From assembly GCA_910585645.1 (NCBI GenBank), contig CAJUFP010000024.1, positions 20,491 through 51,898 on the forward strand: 31,408 nt of DNA, read 5' to 3'. This stretch comes from an uncultured Hungatella sp. (lineage in GTDB: Bacteria; Bacillota; Clostridia; Lachnospirales; Lachnospiraceae). Under the pieces are notes generated by a model, which saw only the letters and a list, made by a program, of their open reading frames with translations, did not search any database and had not been told where the DNA came from. The translations under genes and the position numbers were made by a program. Below are positions 21,739 to 29,365 of this stretch, one piece after another; position 1 is the stretch's first letter, and each line of letters begins with the position of its first letter.

Positions 21739-23661
21739 TCAATATGCTTTCTCCCCTGCTGCCTCCAGGGAATATCCCTCCTGGCCATTGACCATGTTTT
21801 CCACAATGGGCAGCCTAAAAAACATATGTTTTCCACATCCCTTTACCCGGATGTCCACACCATAGGCGCAGTTTTCCACCCGAAACCCTGGCTGCTGCCT
21901 CTGGATATTCAGCTGCATCACATCCAGCATCCTCATGTGCTTTATCTGAGGATCCGTTTTCAGAAGGAGCAGTTTCAGGTATTGCTCATAGGTAAACCCC
22001 CGCTCTGTACTGCTCTCTCCTGCCCCGGCATCCATCATCTGCCCCCGCCCCATGTCCAGGATGTTGTCCAGACTTGTAGTCCAGTCGCCTTTCTGCTTCC
22101 ACAAGGGTACTTTTCCGCCAGACATCAGCCTTCGCAGATCCTGGATCGATTCCCCCACAGCCCAAACTCCCATGATCACGCAAGCCACGATCTTGACCAA
22201 AGGCGCCAGCCCGGTAACTCCTGTGATCACAGCCGCCAGCGCTTCCGCCTCCTGCCGCTTTTCCGGGTCAGATAAAATATGGATCAGGTTCATGCCCTCC
22301 CTGACAACAAACAGCTCTGTCACCGTCCTTTCCAGGTTTTCCCGGTCCGTGCCGCCTCCGTGCAGAAGATATTCCAGTTCATACTGAATCGGATGGTTGT
22401 CCTCACTTAAGGCATTTGTAAAAAATCGGCCGCAGTATTCGTTTATCAGCACTCGCTCTGCCAGACGGTTTCCGGCTGTTCCCACCTGCCCCTTAGCGCC
22501 TGCTGCCATGTTGCCGGAAGGAAGATCTGTCTTCGGAAAAGCTGCCCCGGAGATGACGGTTCCGGCTGGCATTACCGCTTCCACCAGACCGCCTTCTGCC
22601 AGCTGCCTTACCTGGTCCAGAAGCTTCTGTTTCTCCTTATCACCGGAAGAAGGATTGCGGGCAAGGCCGCTGTTCTTATACCCATATCTCCAATGATCCG
22701 CAGCAGCGGCCAGGGACAGCTCCTGATCTTCTTCCTCCTCAACCTCCTCCTGATGATCCATGCAGTCTTCCACCAGCTGCTCCGTCTCATCCAGAAGGCG
22801 CAGGTTATGATCTGTCCATGTTTCCCACCGGGCAAACTCCTGCCGCCTTTCTCCGTCTTTCGCAAGATAGGCGTCATAGGGATTCCACTGCTGTCTGAAA
22901 AGCTGTTCCCGGTCCTCCTGCAGATCGCCGCTTACCTCATCCACCTTTAACTGGGACTGGTGATTTTTGGCCGAAAGCGCCTGGGCCTGCTTCTCATACT
23001 GCCTCATCAGGCCAGGGTACTTGCCTGCCGTCTTTCTGTAATCTTTGGCCGCCCGGAAAAATCCTCTGTCGTCATCCCGCTCCAGGGCATGGGCGATCTC
23101 CTGACAGAGACTCTCTTGCTCCTGAACATTGCGGATCAGTTTATCGACTGCCTGCTCCAGTTTTCTCGCTTCTTTTTCCTGACCGTCATAGATATCTGAC
23201 AGCGTGTGTACGCTGGCCGCTTCTGCCACGTCTCTGAAAAACGACTCTCCCTGCTCCGACTCCACAAAAAGCTGCGTTACTGCCCCCAGCTTCATAAAGT
23301 TCAGGACTTCTTCTGCCAGAAGATCTCCCTCTCTGTCGCTGATTCCCGTCAGACCGGTCACTTCCACGGATTCCAGGTTCATCGGATACCAGTTTTTCAC
23401 GGACAGATATTCCTGGATATAGCTCTCCAGATCCTGGATGATCTCCTTCTCTTCCCCGTATTCCAGGGCAAACACCCGGTACTCCTCCCAGAGGCGGCGG
23501 TGATAACGGCTGAACAGCGTATCCAGCGCTCCCCCTGTGGCCACCTGGAAGTAATATCTGGAACCGGCCGTTCTGGCCGATTCCAGCATGACGCAGAGAA
23601 GCGCCCATATACACAGCAGACACATACTTAAGAACACGGTGATCTGTCCGCTTCTCTTCAT
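21739..23661 (-). CDS. DUF5702 (TadG-like) protein of the Tad locus
   Basis: The 640-residue protein starts MKRSGQITVFLSMCLLCIWALLCVMLESAR, the typical N-terminal membrane helix and ESAR motif of DUF5702 proteins, which resemble TadG. The remainder is a large, mostly helical extracytoplasmic domain with coiled-coil stretches (about 170-260), and a hydrophobic segment at about 480-500. It probably forms part of the pilus base or tip. Its start codon overlaps the Flp1 stop codon by one base. It is the largest protein of the operon. Confidence 0.85.
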   Translation of the reverse strand: MKRSGQITVFLSMCLLCIWALLCVMLESARTAGSRYYFQVATGGALDTLFSRYHRRLWEEYRVFALEYGEEKEIIQDLESYIQEYLSVKNWYPMNLESVEVTGLTGISDREGDLLAEEVLNFMKLGAVTQLFVESEQGESFFRDVAEAASVHTLSDIYDGQEKEARKLEQAVDKLIRNVQEQESLCQEIAHALERDDDRGFFRAAKDYRKTAGKYPGLMRQYEKQAQALSAKNHQSQLKVDEVSGDLQEDREQLFRQQWNPYDAYLAKDGERRQEFARWETWTDHNLRLLDETEQLVEDCMDHQEEVEEEEDQELSLAAAADHWRYGYKNSGLARNPSSGDKEKQKLLDQVRQLAEGGLVEAVMPAGTVISGAAFPKTDLPSGNMAAGAKGQVGTAGNRLAERVLINEYCGRFFTNALSEDNHPIQYELEYLLHGGGTDRENLERTVTELFVVREGMNLIHILSDPEKRQEAEALAAVITGVTGLAPLVKIVACVIMGVWAVGESIQDLRRLMSGGKVPLWKQKGDWTTSLDNILDMGRGQMMDAGAGESSTERGFTYEQYLKLLLLKTDPQIKHMRMLDVMQLNIQRQQPGFRVENCAYGVDIRVKGCGKHMFFRLPIVENMVNGQEGYSLEAAGEKAY

Positions 23662-23837
23662 CAGTACACCTCTTTGGTCTGTTTCTCGATCTCCTTAAAG
23701 ATCCCTTCCAGCAATGTGGTGATCTGCTTTTTAAAGATGATCACCAACCCCACCAGAACCACCAGGATCAGCACCACCTCAATGACCCCGATCCCGTCCT
23801 CCTCAACCCAAAACGCGCTCAATTCTTCTCGTATCAT
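23661..23837 (-). CDS. Flp1-type type IVb major pilin
   Basis: This 58-residue pilin lies between TadC and DUF5702 and is easily missed because it is so short. The sequence has a 15-residue leader (MIREELSAFWVEEDG), then IGVIEVVLILVVLVG and a charged tail. A Gly15-Ile16 cleavage places Glu20 at position +5 of the mature chain, as in processed type IVb pilins. It is the likely filament subunit. AGGAGGAACTT precedes the start. Prepilin peptidases at 28191-28757 and 20367-20795 could process it. Confidence 0.9.
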   Translation of the reverse strand: MIREELSAFWVEEDGIGVIEVVLILVVLVGLVIIFKKQITTLLEGIFKEIEKQTKEVY

Positions 23838-23858
23838 AAGTTCCTCCTCTTTTTTCTT

Positions 23859-25097
23859 CTACTGCACTGCCAGCAGCGCCGGGACCATGATGATCACCAT
23901 CACCACTGCCAGCATCAAAAACAGCGGTATCAGCAGCCTGGTGCCGGCCTCCTCTCCCAGACGTCGTGCCGTGTGTTTCTGCTCCTCCCACGCGGCGGTC
24001 ATCTCCTGTTCCAACAGCTGCTGCAGATTTTTTGTTCCTGTCCTTCGGTTTTGCTCCAAAAGACTGCTTAATTTCATATAGGGCTGCAGATTACATCGCC
24101 TTCCAAAAGCGTCGATGGCCTTTCCCTCCGGCTCTCCGTACTGAATCTGGCGCAGTGTAATCGCCATTTCCTCATAGGCAGGCCGGACCGGACCTCCATG
24201 GCGCTCTTTCCTCGCCTCATACCCCTGCGTTATACACTCCCAGGCCTTTTGCACCGTAAGCCCGGCTCCTATGTACACCATAAGCTGGTATACCACATCC
24301 GCATAATCCAACAAAAGCATCTGTCGTCTCTGTTTTTTCTTGTTCTCCTCCTTTGTCTTTTCCTGTCCGTAAAACAGGACTGCCAGCGCCACCCCCAGAA
24401 CCGGAAGGATCCAGTAATCCGAAGCCCCGGCGTCCCGATAGCGCAGTTTCTTTCCCTGATATTCCTTTGGGAGAATGACCTGCTCCTGAAAGGGCTGCTC
24501 CCAGTCTGACATCTGTATCAGTTCCCGAAGCGCTTCTTCCTTCTCTTCTTTTTCGCTGTGAACTGCCGGGCAGACCCGCAGTGTCAGCTCCCCCTCCTTT
24601 TCATATACGCCGTCTGTCAGAGTCACCGCCAAAACTGCCTGGATCCCCTCCGGTCCTATATCCTCTGCTGTGATCTGCCCGTAGGAATCTACCACCTCCG
24701 GATCCCTGCTCTGCCATACGGCCCGGATCCCGGTTCCGTCAAAAGAAGTCACAAGATTCAGATCTGTCCTGACCTGATCCAGAGATCCGTTCGCCCCCAG
24801 GATCCGCTCTGGCAGCTGGCCAAACAGCTCTTCCATCAAGTTACAGGCCATGACCTCCTCATATTGTACCGGCCCGATATCGACAGTACATGTCACCGGT
24901 TCTCCAAAAGCCCCGTCCACAATCAGGTCATAGCGTCTGCTGTCCTCCCCGTAACCGCCCCGTTCCAGATACCCCTGGCTTAACGAACTGTCCGTGTATT
25001 CCTGATACATGGCGATCCCAAAAAGCAGAAACGCTCCTCCAATGCTGAGCATCTGCTTTTTCCATCTGCCTATCCCTGCCGTCCACCTTCCCGCCAT
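23859..25097 (-). CDS. tadC: TadC-like platform protein with a large extracytoplasmic insert
   Basis: The 412-residue protein has a T2SF-type C-terminal half (MLLLDYADVVYQLMVYIGAGLTVQKAWECI, then RLLIPLFLMLAVVMVIIMVPALLAVQ). Its N-terminus is unusual: one membrane segment (about 18-32) and then about 185 residues outside the membrane before the second segment (about 234-248). Typical TadC proteins lack this insert. The start at 25097 follows TAGGAAACGCT and comes eight bases after the TadB stop. It should dock with TadB and TadA. Confidence 0.85.
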   Translation of the reverse strand: MAGRWTAGIGRWKKQMLSIGGAFLLFGIAMYQEYTDSSLSQGYLERGGYGEDSRRYDLIVDGAFGEPVTCTVDIGPVQYEEVMACNLMEELFGQLPERILGANGSLDQVRTDLNLVTSFDGTGIRAVWQSRDPEVVDSYGQITAEDIGPEGIQAVLAVTLTDGVYEKEGELTLRVCPAVHSEKEEKEEALRELIQMSDWEQPFQEQVILPKEYQGKKLRYRDAGASDYWILPVLGVALAVLFYGQEKTKEENKKKQRRQMLLLDYADVVYQLMVYIGAGLTVQKAWECITQGYEARKERHGGPVRPAYEEMAITLRQIQYGEPEGKAIDAFGRRCNLQPYMKLSSLLEQNRRTGTKNLQQLLEQEMTAAWEEQKHTARRLGEEAGTRLLIPLFLMLAVVMVIIMVPALLAVQ

Positions 25098-25105
25098 AGC
25101 GTTTC

Positions 25106-25948
25106 CTACCCAACATGGATATCCAGGATCTTCCAGGACAGATAACAGGACAGCAGGTACATGGCAAGACATCCGCTCATAACGATCCGGCCAAAGGCAG
25201 TCTCATACATCACCCCAAAGAACCCGGGAGAGGTAGCGTCTATGTAGAGGATCATCAGAAAGGGTATAACCATCATCACCTTCTGCTCAAATTGAACCGA
25301 CGCGGACATGGTGCGGATCTCCTCCTTTACCTGGCTTTTGTCCTCCATGATGGATACTGTATGGCAGATAACCGGCGCCAGCTGACCGCCGCTGCGTTTG
25401 GCGATCTGAAAGATCCGCGAAAAACGTTCCGCCTCCTCCATGCCGCTGCGCCATGCAAAGTCCTGGATCACCTGTTCCACAGAACGGTTTAGGTTCATCT
25501 GCTCCCGCATATACACAAACTCCCGCACGATCATTTCCTCCCGCCCGTAAAGCTGTTCTAACTCCCCGCAGCCTGCCATAATGGCATTTTCTGCCGAATA
25601 GCCTGCATGGAGCAGACCTGCCAGGACCTTTATGGCCTCTTTAAACTGCTGTTCCAGACAAAGGAGCTTCTTTTTTCTCCAGGACCTCTGATAGATCCAC
25701 AGATATCCGCAGGCCGGGATCAGAAGCAGGACAAACGCCGCCATGCTGCGGTAAAACCCGTAGGCCACAATAGCAGCCATGAAAACTCCCTGACAGACTC
25801 CCGTGATCCAGTGGCGGACTCCCATAGGGCCGATCACATCCGGCACATTACAGAGTTTCCCCTGCTGTCCGAAGCTTTTCCTGATGCCGAAGCTGTCCCC
25901 TCTTTTGAAGGTTCCCGGCCACGGCCTTTTCCTGTTTCCCATATCCAT
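25106..25948 (-). CDS. tadB: TadB-like platform protein
   Basis: The 280-residue T2SF-family protein has the family core FKEAIKVLAGLLHAGYSAENAI, SRIFQIAKRSGGQLAPVI and a C-terminal pair of membrane segments; an N-terminal pair lies at about 55-90. It forms the inner-membrane platform with TadC, on which the ATPase acts. The ATG at 25948 overlaps the TadA gene by 101 bases, which is unusually long; a start closer to the stop of TadA is possible but has no good ribosome site. Confidence 0.85.
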   Translation of the reverse strand: MDMGNRKRPWPGTFKRGDSFGIRKSFGQQGKLCNVPDVIGPMGVRHWITGVCQGVFMAAIVAYGFYRSMAAFVLLLIPACGYLWIYQRSWRKKKLLCLEQQFKEAIKVLAGLLHAGYSAENAIMAGCGELEQLYGREEMIVREFVYMREQMNLNRSVEQVIQDFAWRSGMEEAERFSRIFQIAKRSGGQLAPVICHTVSIMEDKSQVKEEIRTMSASVQFEQKVMMVIPFLMILYIDATSPGFFGVMYETAFGRIVMSGCLAMYLLSCYLSWKILDIHVG

Positions 25949-27122
25949 TCCCGGCGTTTCCCTCACCCTCCTCCTGAAATTCATAGAGGGTGTGGAGCCG
26001 GATCTCTCCTTTCTCATAACCGTCCACCTCCGTGATCCACAATACCTTTCTGCTCCTGTCCCGCAGCCGTCCCAGATGGATCAGCACATCTAACGCCGAG
26101 GCAATCTGACTTCGGATAGCCTCCAGCGGCAGGTCCGCTCCCATAAGAACCATGGTTTCCAGCCTGGCAAGCATGTCCGCCGGACTATTGCCGTGGCCGG
26201 TGCTTAAGCCGCCGTCATGACCGGTATTAAAACTGTTGAGAAGCTCCAGGGCCTCCTTTCCCCTGACCTCCCCCACCACGATCCTGTCAGGGTTCATCCG
26301 AAGGGATGCCCGTATCAGATCTCCGATGGTGATCTGACCCTCACCCTGAGGGTTGGCTGTGCGGGTTTCCAGGCGTATGAGATTTTTGACCTGCTGGATC
26401 TGCAGTTCCGCCGAATCCTCTATGGTGATCACCCGCTCCCCCTTTGGGATATAAGCCGAGAGCGCGTTTAAAAAAGTAGTCTTGCCTGAATTCGTCCCGC
26501 CGCTGATAAAGATGTTATATCCGGATCGGACCAGCTTCTTCAGAAGATCCGCCGCCTCGCGGCTTATGGTCTTGCCTTCGATCAGCATCTCCATGGTGAT
26601 CTGCCTGGGAAACTTGCGGATCGTCACCACAGGCCCGTCCAAGGAGACGGGCGGAAGCACCACATGGACCCTGGAGCCGTCAGGCAGCCGGGCGTCCGCT
26701 ATGGGGGACGCCACATTCACCGTCCGGTTCACCCTGCTGACCATCTGCTGGATCATGTCCTCTAACTGTTCCTGAGAGTCAAACTCCTGATCCCAAAGTT
26801 CCACGCTGCCTTTTCGCTCCATAAAAATATGTCTGGGACCGTTTATCATCACCTCCGTGATCTCCGGGTCATCCAGAAGCTGCTGCAGGATATCCAGTTT
26901 GCGGAAAGAATTAAACAGGCCTGTCCGAAGCTCGATCCTCTCTTTTAAAGGAAGATACTCCTCTTCCCCCTTCTCAAAGATCAGCCTGTCAATGATCTCA
27001 TACAATTCCTCGTCGCTGGTTTCCCTGCTGCCGTTTACCTCCTCCCGGATCAGCCGCCTTAACTCCTCCCGGATCCCTTTGGCGCTTCCAGGGTTCTCTC
27101 CTCTCCCTCTCGTCATTTCCAT
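25848..27122 (-). CDS. tadA: TadA/CpaF secretion ATPase
   Basis: The 424-residue hexameric ATPase drives pilus assembly from the cytoplasm. Walker A is GGTNSGKTT (208-216), followed by ITIEDSAELQI (Asp box), RMNPDRIVVGEVRG (Walker B, about 275-288) and TGHDGGLSTGHGNSP (His box). After about 385 a Gly/Gln-rich tail of some 40 residues overlaps the tadB frame; most relatives end near 380. The start is at 27122 or two codons later (27116), where ATG overlaps the tadZ stop. AAAGGAG lies upstream. Confidence 0.95.
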   Translation of the reverse strand: MEMTRGRGENPGSAKGIREELRRLIREEVNGSRETSDEELYEIIDRLIFEKGEEEYLPLKERIELRTGLFNSFRKLDILQQLLDDPEITEVMINGPRHIFMERKGSVELWDQEFDSQEQLEDMIQQMVSRVNRTVNVASPIADARLPDGSRVHVVLPPVSLDGPVVTIRKFPRQITMEMLIEGKTISREAADLLKKLVRSGYNIFISGGTNSGKTTFLNALSAYIPKGERVITIEDSAELQIQQVKNLIRLETRTANPQGEGQITIGDLIRASLRMNPDRIVVGEVRGKEALELLNSFNTGHDGGLSTGHGNSPADMLARLETMVLMGADLPLEAIRSQIASALDVLIHLGRLRDRSRKVLWITEVDGYEKGEIRLHTLYEFQEEGEGNAGNGYGKQEKAVAGNLQKRGQLRHQEKLRTAGETL

Positions 27123-28114
27123 GGCACTCCTTTCAGCAATTTTCTCACATAGTCCCCCAGCTCTCCCCAGAGAAGCTGCTCCATATAGGTATCCTTTCTC
27201 CCAAAGCTGCTGTGATAAGGCAGTTTCACCCGCATGATACGCTCTCTTAAATCCTCCCGGTGGGTCACATCCAGATACTCCTCAAACTCCTCCAGCTTTG
27301 CGGAGGAAACCCCGTCCTCCTTTACCGGCATATAGATAATATCGCACCGCTCCAGCAGAGGGATCATATTGCATATGACCTGGCCGAGATCTACGATCAC
27401 ATACTGGTACCCGCACTCTGACGCCATTTTCTCCACCAGTTTCCCCGCCTCGTCCCCGGTCAGCTGTTCCAGATCCTGGGGGTACTTTACGGGAGGTATG
27501 TAGTCCATATCTTTCCAGTTATACACAATGCTTTTCAGTCTCATGACACTGAAACTTTCCTGTCTAAAAAAATACAGCACATCCGACAGATCCCCCTTGC
27601 CGTCGCCTTTAAGAAGGCTGCTAAATCCGGAAAACACCTCAAATCCCACATAGAGCACTCTCCCGTCCCGGGCAAGCTGCTGCCCCATGGTGAGAGCCAT
27701 GGATGTTTTCAGACACCTGGCCACCGGCGAGTAGACGCCTATGATCTTGGCTCTCTGCCCCACTGCCACCAGCATTGGCTGGGGTTTCTCACAATAGTAC
27801 GCCATCACCTCCCGGATCACGCTGTCCGTGGACTGATACTTATAGACGCTGGGGTAACTGCCGGTGGAGGACACGATCTCCCCCTCTGCCAGCGTGACCA
27901 CGGATCTGGCCCCGATCTCGTTCAGCTGCTTTTCCGGCGCGGCCCCGCTGACAAGGAGAATCTCGATCACATGCCCTTTTGCGTACTCTTTCAATGCCTC
28001 CAGGGACGTAAAGGGAACTACCGTAAACGGCGCCTTTTCTTTCTGATTTACCACGTCGGCAAACCGCTCCGCGTAACAGGCGTCCACATCCCAGACCGCC
28101 ATTATTTTTTCCAT
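27113..28114 (-). CDS. tadZ: TadZ/CpaE-like localisation ATPase
   Basis: This 333-residue protein resembles TadZ/CpaE: an N-terminal receiver-like region (EILLVSGAAPE) and a ParA/MinD-type domain. The P-loop is degenerate, YSPVARCLKTSMAL (about 128-141) instead of the usual KGGxGKT/S, but keeps a lysine-threonine pair, as I recall for clostridial TadZ proteins. YVIVDLGQ may stand for Walker B. It marks the site of the Tad machine in the cell. The start at 28114 follows AGGAGGTATC. Confidence 0.85.
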   Translation of the reverse strand: MEKIMAVWDVDACYAERFADVVNQKEKAPFTVVPFTSLEALKEYAKGHVIEILLVSGAAPEKQLNEIGARSVVTLAEGEIVSSTGSYPSVYKYQSTDSVIREVMAYYCEKPQPMLVAVGQRAKIIGVYSPVARCLKTSMALTMGQQLARDGRVLYVGFEVFSGFSSLLKGDGKGDLSDVLYFFRQESFSVMRLKSIVYNWKDMDYIPPVKYPQDLEQLTGDEAGKLVEKMASECGYQYVIVDLGQVICNMIPLLERCDIIYMPVKEDGVSSAKLEEFEEYLDVTHREDLRERIMRVKLPYHSSFGRKDTYMEQLLWGELGDYVRKLLKGVPWK

Positions 28115-28190
28115 GATACCTCCTGTATGTTCGTATTTACAGTCAGACATCCACTGTGATCCATCCGAGGCCGCCGCGGACCTCTCCTCC

Positions 28191-28757
28191 CTACTTGACC
28201 ATCAACCTTAACAAATACCACAGATATCCTCCCAGCAGACAGACCGCCAGGGGTATCACCGCGTTTTTCCCGTCTCTTGACGCCTGATAATAAGGCACTG
28301 CTTCTTTCGTCAGGAATAACCGCCTGATGTAGGCGAAAAAATAGGTAAGACGCTGGACCAGATTCCTCCTGACCAGCATTTTCAGAAAAGCCAGAACGGC
28401 TCCAATGAAAAATCCATATAAAATAACATTTGCTCCTGTTTTAAACCCCAGAAAACCAAGGATCAAAGCCATAAGCTTTACATCCCCCGCCCCGATCATG
28501 CGGAGCCGAAACAGCGGAAACCACACTGCCACTGCCATGAAAAGCCGTATCCCATAAAGGATCAAAGGAACTGCCTTCTGTCCCGGAGGGGCTGTTCCCC
28601 ATGTCAGGCACAGGCCGCACAGGCACCCCAAAAGACACCACCAGTTAGGAATCCTCTGCTCCCGGATATCATACCCGGCTCCCACCATAAGGATCACAAG
28701 CAAAAGTCCTGAATTGACAAAAATAAACACTTCACCTCCCTTTTTCCTTTCATCCAT
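28191..28757 (-). CDS. tadV: Prepilin peptidase, A24 family (CpaA/TadV-type)
   Basis: This 188-residue membrane protein cuts the leader from Flp and TadE-type prepilins. The catalytic aspartates are in GAGYDIREQRIPNWW and the GAGD motif IGAGDVKLMAL. About six membrane segments are present. It is the first gene of the Tad operon, behind a near-consensus promoter. The true start may be GTG at 28730, which follows GGGAGGTGAA, instead of ATG at 28757. Confidence 0.9.
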   Translation of the reverse strand: MDERKKGGEVFIFVNSGLLLVILMVGAGYDIREQRIPNWWCLLGCLCGLCLTWGTAPPGQKAVPLILYGIRLFMAVAVWFPLFRLRMIGAGDVKLMALILGFLGFKTGANVILYGFFIGAVLAFLKMLVRRNLVQRLTYFFAYIRRLFLTKEAVPYYQASRDGKNAVIPLAVCLLGGYLWYLLRLMVK

Positions 28758-28850
28758 CTCTCACGGAAATCTCTGCCCGAAACGGGCGGTACAACAACAA
28801 CTGAATAATCTGATAAAATGAATCTCTGTGAATTTGCTGACTGTTTCTTT

Positions 28851-28879
28851 ATTATGCACGCCTTTAGGTAAAATGTCAA
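28851..28879 (-). promoter_or_regulatory. Promoter of the Tad operon
   Basis: The minus strand reads TTGACA (28874-28879), a 17-base spacer and CATAAT (28851-28856). It is near consensus, diverges from the DUF2508-glgB promoter about 50 bases away, and gives a leader of about 90-120 bases. Confidence 0.8.
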
Positions 28880-28929
28880 TATGTTTTTTAATTTTTTTGT
28901 TTCATTTGTTTATTTTTTATCGCTCTCCG

Positions 28930-28958
28930 TTGACCATCCGCCTGTAAGATGGTAAAAT
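28930..28958 (+). promoter_or_regulatory. Promoter of the DUF2508-glgB unit
   Basis: TTGACC (28930-28935), a 17-base spacer and TGGTAAAAT (TAAAAT at 28953-28958), an extended -10. The spacer region contains CCATC/GATGG (28934-28952), which pair as a small inverted repeat. Confidence 0.75.
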
Positions 28959-29042
28959 AGAATGTATCTCCATGTATAAAAATTCCATTTCGGTAAAATA
29001 CTGTTTCTATACCACTACAGTTTATTCAGGAGATGATGGAAT

Positions 29043-29270
29043 ATGAGACATGGTAAAAAATTAGGTGCAGCCACGACCCGCTTTCGGGAAAGACAGGCTC
29101 TTCGGGCGCAGATTGAGCAGACCCGCCACAAGATTGATTCTGTGAGAAATCATTTTGAGCAAGTGGTGGACCCTACGCTGATCGACTGCTATATCTATGA
29201 ACTGAATGCCGCGCAGCTGCGGTATCAGTTTCTGCTCCGCAGATTTAAGAATCTGGAAATTGATGCATGA
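29043..29270 (+). CDS. DUF2508 family protein
   Basis: This 75-residue soluble helical protein fits DUF2508 (Bacillus YaaL type), with the core QIEQTRHKIDSVRNHFEQVV, DPTLIDCYIYELNAAQLRYQFLL and charged ends. Function is unknown; relatives often lie next to recR or bofA, which is not the case here. AGGAGATGATGGAAT precedes the start. It shares a promoter with glgB. Confidence 0.75.
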   Translation: MRHGKKLGAATTRFRERQALRAQIEQTRHKIDSVRNHFEQVVDPTLIDCYIYELNAAQLRYQFLLRRFKNLEIDA

Positions 29271-29274
29271 AAGC

Positions 29275-29322
29275 TGCCGGATGCCGCGAAGAGCGCAAGA
29301 TCGCTTTTCGTGACATCCGGCA
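29275..29322 (+). promoter_or_regulatory. Long leader hairpin between DUF2508 and glgB
   Basis: TGCCGGATG (29275-29283) pairs perfectly with CATCCGGCA (29314-29322), and inside it CGAAGAGCG (29287-29295) pairs with CGCTTTTCG (29302-29310) with one G-U. The two stems stack to 18 pairs. It begins 4 bases after the DUF2508 stop and ends 43 bases before glgB. No T run follows, so it is not a normal terminator. Confidence 0.6.
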
Positions 29323-29365
29323 AAGGGGAAAAGGCAGTAAGATTTATGGAGGAGGACAAAAAGTT

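Noticed and set aside
29267..29365. Longer glgB start at 29267
   Set aside because: The extra 33 residues are read from the leader hairpin and have no match to branching enzymes; GGAGG marks the later start.
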